A stretch of 29,216 nt of DNA from an uncultured Bacilli bacterium (lineage in GTDB: Bacteria; Bacillota_I; Bacilli_A; RF39; UBA660), in contig CANRPL010000007.1 in assembly GCA_947632495.1 (NCBI GenBank), positions 1 to 29,216 on the forward strand, given 5' to 3'. Shown here piece by piece: positions 23,513 to 29,216 of this stretch. The notes beneath the pieces were generated by a model. That model had not been told where the DNA came from and did no database searches. It saw only the letters and a list, made by a program, of their open reading frames with translations. Numbering within the stretch: position 1 is the first letter of the stretch; each line of letters opens with the position of its first letter. The position numbers and the translations under genes were made by a program.

Positions 23513-25296
23513 TTGATATTAAAAGTCAGATTGCCCCAAAAGGGTTGGAATTTAAGCCTGCGGAATTTGTTATCAGTGATAAATATGCAACTATTTTAAC
23601 TGTTATCAGTTATCCAAAGTATATTTATCCAGGATATTTATCATCACTAACGTCAATGTCTGGTATCAAGTTAGTTATTAAGCATATACCATTACCTTTT
23701 AGTACAATTCAAAAGATGCTTAATAAAGAAATTGCTGATTTAAAAGTTAGATACCAAGAAGAAAACGACCGTACTATTCAAGAGCGTATTAAACAGGATT
23801 ATGCTTCTCTTGAACAGTTCGTTTCTGAATTAGCTGCATCTCAAGCAAAAATCTATGATTTTCAGATGCATATTATGATTACAGCTAATTCTCAAGATGA
23901 ATTGATTGTTAAAAAGTTACAATTAAAGAATTATTTGGAAGCTATGGAAATGAAGGCTATACCTCTTCGTTTTGAGCAAGATAAAGTATTAAAATCTATG
24001 CTTCCAATTTATGGTAAACAAGAGATTGAAGATCGTATTGGTACCCCAATACCTGCGCCAACAATGGCAGCTATGTATCCTTTTATCTTTGATAGTATTA
24101 AGGATCCAGGTTTAGCTACCTTACTTGGTATCGATTTCTCTGGTGGTGTTATTTTATTTAATCAATTTTTATATCAAATTCGAAAAGAGCATAACCGAAA
24201 TAATGCTAATATGGTTATTTTAGGTACTTCTGGTAGTGGTAAATCAACGGCTGCTAAATTGCTTTTAAGATCACATATTCGTAACAATTATCAGCTTGTT
24301 GTTATCGATCCTGAAGGTGAATTTGAAGATATGTGTAATCTATATGGCGGTGACTTTATCAGTTTAGGTAAAGGTGGCCAGTTTGGTATGATTAACCCAT
24401 TAGAAGTTGTTATGGATGTTGATGAAGATGAAATAAAACAGGGATTGGGTTATACCACTTTTACAAGAACTATTCAATCTGTTAAGGCGTTCTTAAAGTA
24501 TTATGATCCAACTGTTGGTGAAGATGTCCTTAACATGTTTAGTGAAGTTGTTCAAGAGACATATCGTCGTTTCAATATTAACTTTGATACAGATTTTACG
24601 CGTTTAACTTCTAATGATTATCCAACATTCAAGGATGTTTATGCGACAATTAAAGGTAAACTTTTATCTATGCCAGAGCGTACACAAGAACGTGATATTC
24701 TTGAACGACTTGAATTAAAGATTAGACCAATTGTCAAAGAATTACGTTATTACTTTGATGGTCATACAACAATCTCAACAAATAGTGATTTTATTGTATT
24801 TAATATAAAAGAGTTAATGAACTCTGATGAGAATATTCGTAACGCATTATTCTTTAACGTTTTAAAATATGCATGGAGTTTGACACTAGATGTTAGACGT
24901 AATACTGTAATGATGGTTGATGAAGCCCACATTCTACTTAGCAATCAAAACGTTTTGGGTGCTGATTTCTTAGCCCAAATTCAAAGACGTGCTCGTAAGT
25001 ACAATACGGGAACTATTATCATTACGCAACAACCTACCGATTTCTGTGATCCATCCGTTATTACGCAAGGTAAGGCTATCTTTGATAATGCTTCATACTA
25101 TCTTGTTATGGGTTTAAAGAAGCAAGCTGCAACCGATTTAGCTCGCTTAATCGATTTGAATGAAAGTGAAATCGAGAGTATTAAAAAATATGGACAGGGC
25201 GAAGCTCTATTCATATGTGGTGGACGTAGAATGCGTATTAATGTTGTCGTTACTGATGAGGAATTGGATTCCTTTGGCCGCGGAGGCGGATTATAA
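23509..25296 (+). CDS. virB4: VirB4-type ATPase of a type IV secretion system
   Basis: This 595-residue cytoplasmic ATPase has Walker A GTSGSGKST (239-247), VVIDPEGEFEDMC (about 264-276, the VirB4/TraC motif), Walker B MMVDEAH (468-474) and GTIIITQQPTDFCDP (about 504-518). It energises pilus biogenesis and secretion at the base of type IV systems. VirB4 proteins often have 600-800 residues; here the N-terminal part (1-220) is short, complemented by the preceding TraC-like gene. The gene begins by ATGA overlap with that gene; the CHAP protein gene follows 23 bases later with AGGTGAT. The DPEGE motif separates it from VirD4 coupling ATPases. Confidence 0.93.
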   Translation: MIDIKSQIAPKGLEFKPAEFVISDKYATILTVISYPKYIYPGYLSSLTSMSGIKLVIKHIPLPFSTIQKMLNKEIADLKVRYQEENDRTIQERIKQDYASLEQFVSELAASQAKIYDFQMHIMITANSQDELIVKKLQLKNYLEAMEMKAIPLRFEQDKVLKSMLPIYGKQEIEDRIGTPIPAPTMAAMYPFIFDSIKDPGLATLLGIDFSGGVILFNQFLYQIRKEHNRNNANMVILGTSGSGKSTAAKLLLRSHIRNNYQLVVIDPEGEFEDMCNLYGGDFISLGKGGQFGMINPLEVVMDVDEDEIKQGLGYTTFTRTIQSVKAFLKYYDPTVGEDVLNMFSEVVQETYRRFNINFDTDFTRLTSNDYPTFKDVYATIKGKLLSMPERTQERDILERLELKIRPIVKELRYYFDGHTTISTNSDFIVFNIKELMNSDENIRNALFFNVLKYAWSLTLDVRRNTVMMVDEAHILLSNQNVLGADFLAQIQRRARKYNTGTIIITQQPTDFCDPSVITQGKAIFDNASYYLVMGLKKQAATDLARLIDLNESEIESIKKYGQGEALFICGGRRMRINVVVTDEELDSFGRGGGL

Positions 25297-25319
25297 TCTA
25301 TTATTAAGTAGGTGATATA

Positions 25320-27236
25320 ATGAATAATAATCAAAACTTAAATAGTAGTCCTGGAAATAATGGTGAGGTTACCCCCTCATCATTATCTGCTGTTGGAGCA
25401 GGTGATAAAAATAATAGTAATTTAGCTGCTATTAATTCTCGCCGAGCTGCTACACCGCATGGTATGCGTGCTGAAGATTACAAACGTTTAAGTGATCAAA
25501 ATTTGGATAATCAACAAGGCGAAGATGACGGTGGAGCGGGTGGACGTGAGTCTATCACGGCTAGAAATGCTCGCCGAAATATGAATAATATGAAGCTTCA
25601 AGCTGCTCAAGAGTTAATGAAAAAATATGCTCAAGCTCATGGTGTACCTAAAAAGGTAGCTGAAAAAGCAGCAAGTTCAGAGTTAACACAAAAAGTTATG
25701 GAGAGTGTTACTAGCCGAAAGAGTTTTGGACATCGACTTATTGATGGTGTTATGGCTCGTGGTGATAAAGATATTGATGCTAAACCAAAAGATGAGTCAG
25801 AAAAGACAGCGCAAGAAAAAGATGAGGAGCGTCAGGCTAAAAATTTAGAAAATGGTGAAATAAACTTTCAGTTAAGTTTAAAGGCTATTAAGTGGATTAT
25901 TATTGTGACACCTTTTGTGACATGCCTTCTTATTTTTATGCTAACAATTGTCGCAACCATTAATGATAATATGGCATCAGCAATGGTTTTTGCTGGTTTA
26001 GTTACAGATAGTGAAGGTATTCAAATTGATGACATTTATAATACCTTAAATGGCAAAGGTGCTGGTGGTTCAGGTTCTATTGGTGGAGCGCCAAGTAGTA
26101 AATTTCCTAGAGAATATTATGAACGTGTAAATAGTTTAGGAACTTTATATACTGCTGATCCTGATTGTAAAGGGGATTGCATTAATAACGATGAATTTTT
26201 GTATTATTTAAAGATTGCTGATATTTCATCACGTTATAAATACAAATATAATGTTGAGTTAGACTGGTATCTAATTGCGGCAACTAATTTATATTTTGCC
26301 CGTACTTTGGGTGAAACTATGAGTCAGAATTTAAGTAATTATGATAAAGATAATATCGATGATATAAGTGTTTTATCTGAATTAGATTGGGATAATGATT
26401 TTACATCGATGGAAGGATATAAGTATCTAGATCCTACTGATTCGCGCTATGATTTGAATATTTTAGCTAAAAACATGGTAAAAAAAGAAACTACGCAAAC
26501 TTGTAGCGCTAATGGAACGGTTACCAAATCACAAACAGATGAAGATGTCGAGGATAAGTATTTTGAACCAGGCGGTGCAAAGCGACTTCAATGTAGTGCC
26601 GGAGAACGTTATGGCATTGATAGCACTTATACTAAAGACATGGATAAATATGATGAGTTTATGCTTGAATATATTGATAAAAAATATTTTTCAGGCACTG
26701 TTAGCAGTAATAGTTTAGCTGAAGCGTTTGTTAATTTAGCGGTAGAACAATTACAAGATCCATCAGCTAAAGGTGGCGAAAAATATTGGCGTTATGCGGG
26801 ATTTAATACGCACGTTCAATGGTGTGCTTCCTTTGTTTCTTGGGTTATAGGTAATACTACTTATAATGGAACAAATCTTAAAGATATAATTAATGTCAAT
26901 TCAGGGGCTGTTTATGTTTTCATGAATCATTTCTATGAAAGTGATAATAAAGATCTTAAATTTTATTACAATGACAACTGCGCTAATTATAAAGGTAAAA
27001 ATGGTGCTGGAACATATACTCCTAAACCAGGCGATTTAATTTTCTTCGACTGGGAAAAAGGATGGTCAGGTGCAATGCCAACATGCTTTGAATGTGCACC
27101 AGATCATATTGGTATTGTGCAAAGAGTTGAAAATGGTCAAATAATTACAATTGAGGGTAATAGAAGTGATTCAGTTGGTGAATATACTTATGCTTTAAAT
27201 GGTTGTGAGGTTATAGCTTTCGGTTCATGGTATTAG
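25320..27236 (+). CDS. Membrane-anchored CHAP-domain peptidoglycan hydrolase (VirB1-like)
   Basis: This 638-residue protein has a long polar cytosolic N-terminus (about 1-185, Arg/Ala/Gln-rich), a single helix (about 192-215, ending LTIVATI), a Gly/Ser linker and a middle extracellular region (about 255-450) of unknown fold that may be a lysozyme-type domain (SRYKYKYNVELDWYLIAATN). The C-terminal CHAP domain (about 475-638) has catalytic Cys502 in WCASFVSWV and His596 in PDHIGIVQR, with PGDLIFFDW in between. CHAP enzymes cut peptidoglycan stem or cross-link bonds; VirB1-like proteins open the wall for type IV machines. Follows virB4 directly and is in its operon. Confidence 0.85.
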   Translation: MNNNQNLNSSPGNNGEVTPSSLSAVGAGDKNNSNLAAINSRRAATPHGMRAEDYKRLSDQNLDNQQGEDDGGAGGRESITARNARRNMNNMKLQAAQELMKKYAQAHGVPKKVAEKAASSELTQKVMESVTSRKSFGHRLIDGVMARGDKDIDAKPKDESEKTAQEKDEERQAKNLENGEINFQLSLKAIKWIIIVTPFVTCLLIFMLTIVATINDNMASAMVFAGLVTDSEGIQIDDIYNTLNGKGAGGSGSIGGAPSSKFPREYYERVNSLGTLYTADPDCKGDCINNDEFLYYLKIADISSRYKYKYNVELDWYLIAATNLYFARTLGETMSQNLSNYDKDNIDDISVLSELDWDNDFTSMEGYKYLDPTDSRYDLNILAKNMVKKETTQTCSANGTVTKSQTDEDVEDKYFEPGGAKRLQCSAGERYGIDSTYTKDMDKYDEFMLEYIDKKYFSGTVSSNSLAEAFVNLAVEQLQDPSAKGGEKYWRYAGFNTHVQWCASFVSWVIGNTTYNGTNLKDIINVNSGAVYVFMNHFYESDNKDLKFYYNDNCANYKGKNGAGTYTPKPGDLIFFDWEKGWSGAMPTCFECAPDHIGIVQRVENGQIITIEGNRSDSVGEYTYALNGCEVIAFGSWY

Positions 27237-27245
27237 GAGGCAAAT

Positions 27246-27926
27246 ATGAAAAAAATATTGTTTTTAGTAATGTTTGTACTTCTTTTATCAGGTTGTACAA
27301 ACCAATATAATATAACTTTTAAAGGTGATAAAATTGATGAAGAGATTATATCAACTATTTTAGATAGTGATATACCTAAATCAACTCCTGAAGAAATAGC
27401 TGGTGGAGTGGCTTTAGATGATCAAATAACGCCATTTATTAAGATGGATCAGTATCCTTTTCCTGATAGAGATGACGTTAAATATGATAAAGATGTTAAA
27501 ACAAATGTAAATGAAACGGTTGTTACTTTAAAGCACAGTTATACATTTGATGAATACAAAGAATCTAAAGCTATGAAAACATGTTTTCAAAATGCTCAAG
27601 TGGCACAGGCTAATGGTAGTTATACATTTGCTTTGAAGGGAAAGTTTTATTGTCTTCATGGTAATCAAGTTGAAATTAATTTTACAACGGATAAAAAAGT
27701 TTTAAACCACAACGCTGATAAAGTTACAAATGACACTTATACTTGGGTAATAAATCGTGATAATGCTCAAAAAGTAGATATCAATATTGAATTATCTGAT
27801 GGTAGTAATGAGATGAAATCATTAATAACTAAAATTGTATTGATTACTTTGGGATGTATTGTGTTATTTGGTGGTTTATTCTTATATTATAAGATTCAAA
27901 AGGGTAAAGAATTAAATAGTTTATGA
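27246..27926 (+). CDS. Lipoprotein with C-terminal membrane anchor
   Basis: This 226-residue protein has a lipoprotein signal peptide (MKKILFLVMFVLLLSGC; lipobox LLSGC with Cys17) and a beta-rich ectodomain opening NQYNITFKGDKIDEEI (about 20-190) containing CFQNAQV and FYCLHGN. A C-terminal helix (about 197-218) ends in a Lys-rich tail, so it is held at both ends: a lipid at the N-terminus and a helix at the C-terminus. I do not recognise the family. It begins 9 bases after the CHAP gene (ribosome site TAGGAGG) and ends in TGA, 13 bases before the next gene. A scaffold or wall-facing partner of the apparatus is inferred from position. Confidence 0.8.
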   Translation: MKKILFLVMFVLLLSGCTNQYNITFKGDKIDEEIISTILDSDIPKSTPEEIAGGVALDDQITPFIKMDQYPFPDRDDVKYDKDVKTNVNETVVTLKHSYTFDEYKESKAMKTCFQNAQVAQANGSYTFALKGKFYCLHGNQVEINFTTDKKVLNHNADKVTNDTYTWVINRDNAQKVDINIELSDGSNEMKSLITKIVLITLGCIVLFGGLFLYYKIQKGKELNSL

Positions 27927-27939
27927 TGTGAGGTGTAGT

Positions 27940-29216
27940 ATGAAAAAGTTGTCACAATATATTGCTGTATTTATTACTTTGATTGCTTTTATGATGCCTC
28001 AATCATTAGCGTATGAATTTTCGTCAAAAGAAAGAGAATATGAAGTTAAACGTACTAGAAGTGATATTTATGATTTATATAATTTATATAAAGATATCAT
28101 TAATTCAGGATCTAATTCTCAATTTGGTTTAATTGGTTATAATGGTGCTTGTTCTAATGTAACGGTCGATGGTGTCACTATTCCTTTGGAAGATTATGTC
28201 GCTGGTGTTGTTAAGCAAGAAGTAAACTGTTCAACTCATCCAGAGACTTTAAAAGCTCAAGCTATTGCGGCCCGTTCTTTCTTATTGGGAACACATTTAA
28301 ATTCATCAAGTTGTAACGCTACCAATGGTCAAAGTTATCAAGCATATGCAAGGGTTGATTCATCTAATTCGCTTGATGCTAAATGTATTCAAGCAGCTAG
28401 TGAGACTGCAGGTATGGTAGTTGTCCGTAATGGAACGATAGCGACTACGCAATATCAATCATATCCTGGAGGAATGTGGCAATCTAATAGTGATACTAAC
28501 TGGAGTATTGATTTTCAAAGATTCAGTGATGATTCTTCTTCAAAATGGACATGGCAAGCAGGTGTTTCAAAACAAACTGTTTTTGCCACTCCAGGTGTTT
28601 ATGGTACACCACTTGGATATTCTAATTCTCATCACTATGGGATGAGTCAAACTGTTGCCATGTATTTATCGCAGGCACAAAACTATACATATGATAAATT
28701 AATTGAGTTATTTTATGCTCAACCGATTAATGTTATTGGTGATGGTAACTATACAGATAATGTAAAATATCTAAATTCTACTTTTGGTAAAATAACATAT
28801 TTTAATCAATTAGATTATAGTAAATATTATCTTTCTGAAAATCCAACATCATCAAACAAATATAATACAACTATTGCCAATAGTGGATGTGGACCAACAG
28901 CTGTTGCTATTGTGGCTTCCAGTATGTTAGGAAGAACTATTAGTCCAGTAACTACTACTCAAAAAATATGTGCTCGTGGCGGATGTATGAGTAGAGGAAC
29001 TTATTTCGTTACATTAAATGAATCTTTAGAGAAGGACTATGGTTTAAATGTAAGGGCTTCATATAATAAGCAAGATGCAATCAATGCTTTAGGAAGTGGC
29101 GAAGCTCTTATCATTGTCTTGATGGGGCCTGGTATGTTTGCTAAAACGGGTCACTTTATTGTACTTACAGGAGTAAATTGTAATTCGGTTATTACTGGAC
29201 TTATACTCAAAGGTAT
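27940..29216 (+). CDS. SpoIID-domain amidase/transglycosylase fused to a C39-like peptidase, 3' end cut by window
   Basis: The ATG at 27940 follows GTGAGGTG. At least 425 codons are visible, with no stop before the window end. After a signal peptide (about 1-24, ending QSLAY), a SpoIID domain (about 75-265) shows TIPLEDYVAGVVKQE with Glu94 as the expected catalytic residue, then AQAIAARSF (about 106-114), ATTQYQSYPGG and HHYGMSQTVA. SpoIID-type enzymes are lytic transglycosylases on amidase-stripped glycan. A C39-like cysteine peptidase domain follows (about 286-425): SGCGPTAVAI with Cys317 and TGHFIVLTG with His405. The pairing gives two wall- or peptide-cutting activities in one protein. 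Last 7 codons look out of pattern (see findings). Confidence 0.88.
   Translation, partial: MKKLSQYIAVFITLIAFMMPQSLAYEFSSKEREYEVKRTRSDIYDLYNLYKDIINSGSNSQFGLIGYNGACSNVTVDGVTIPLEDYVAGVVKQEVNCSTHPETLKAQAIAARSFLLGTHLNSSSCNATNGQSYQAYARVDSSNSLDAKCIQAASETAGMVVVRNGTIATTQYQSYPGGMWQSNSDTNWSIDFQRFSDDSSSKWTWQAGVSKQTVFATPGVYGTPLGYSNSHHYGMSQTVAMYLSQAQNYTYDKLIELFYAQPINVIGDGNYTDNVKYLNSTFGKITYFNQLDYSKYYLSENPTSSNKYNTTIANSGCGPTAVAIVASSMLGRTISPVTTTQKICARGGCMSRGTYFVTLNESLEKDYGLNVRASYNKQDAINALGSGEALIIVLMGPGMFAKTGHFIVLTGVNCNSVITGLILKG

Noticed and set aside
1..29216. TGA-as-tryptophan code (Mycoplasma-like)
   Set aside because: Several genes end in TGA at sensible positions (e.g. 3139, 6289, 16206, 23510) and tryptophans are TGG.
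1..29216. CRISPR array, transposase or IS element
   Set aside because: No regular repeat-spacer pattern, transposase ORF or terminal inverted repeats were seen on either strand.

Overview
The window is AT-rich DNA with the standard bacterial code: TGA ends several genes, including scpA, the 228-aa, 436-aa and TraC-like genes, and tryptophan is TGG. Strong sigma-A-type promoters, AGGTGAT/GGAGG ribosome sites, YfhO and the ScpA-ScpB pair all point to a low-GC Bacillota, probably a Bacilli-like lineage with a single membrane. The species cannot be named from the sequence. No secretin or other outer-membrane component is encoded.

Left flank (1-3849) is housekeeping: the 5' part of a tRNA-Leu(CAA) gene on the minus strand, a yfhO-family membrane protein gene, and the convergent scpB-scpA pair. 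The stop codons of yfhO and scpB share one TTAA.

From about 3960 to the right edge everything is on the plus strand and forms one large cell-surface locus. Part 1 (3999-6291) holds two unrecognised membrane-anchored proteins. Part 2 (6507-10922) is a Tad/Flp pilus core: a TadE-like pseudopilin, CpaB, the CpaF/TadA ATPase, and two TadB/TadC platform proteins. It starts behind a leader with a terminator-like hairpin and ends in an intrinsic terminator. Part 3 (10994-12508) is a lone polytopic GT-C-like membrane protein with its own promoter. Part 4 (12627-14874) holds a 77-aa Flp-like pilin, two TadE/F-like pseudopilins and a TadZ/CpaE-like protein. Part 5 (14898-20468) holds five proteins sharing a VirB2-like two-helix module, plus a 427-aa pilin-like protein with a large C-terminal domain. 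One of the five, of 132 aa, sits in its own unit between a consensus promoter and a terminator. Part 6 (20489-29216+) is a type IV secretion core: VirB6/TrbL-like, VirB3/PrgI-like, a split VirB4 (TraC-like N-domain plus ATPase), a CHAP-domain wall hydrolase, a lipoprotein and a SpoIID-C39 peptidase fusion cut by the window end.

The main point is the co-location of a complete Tad-type assembly core with a VirB2/B3/B4/B6-type core and two kinds of peptidoglycan enzyme. No relaxase, VirD4 coupling protein or prepilin peptidase is visible. The simplest reading is a chromosomal envelope machine that builds surface fibres and opens the wall for them, rather than a complete conjugative element. Its substrate or function cannot be read from the sequence. 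Nearly all bases are accounted for: apart from short promoter and leader regions no gap exceeds 300 bases, the largest being the 215-base leader region before 6507.
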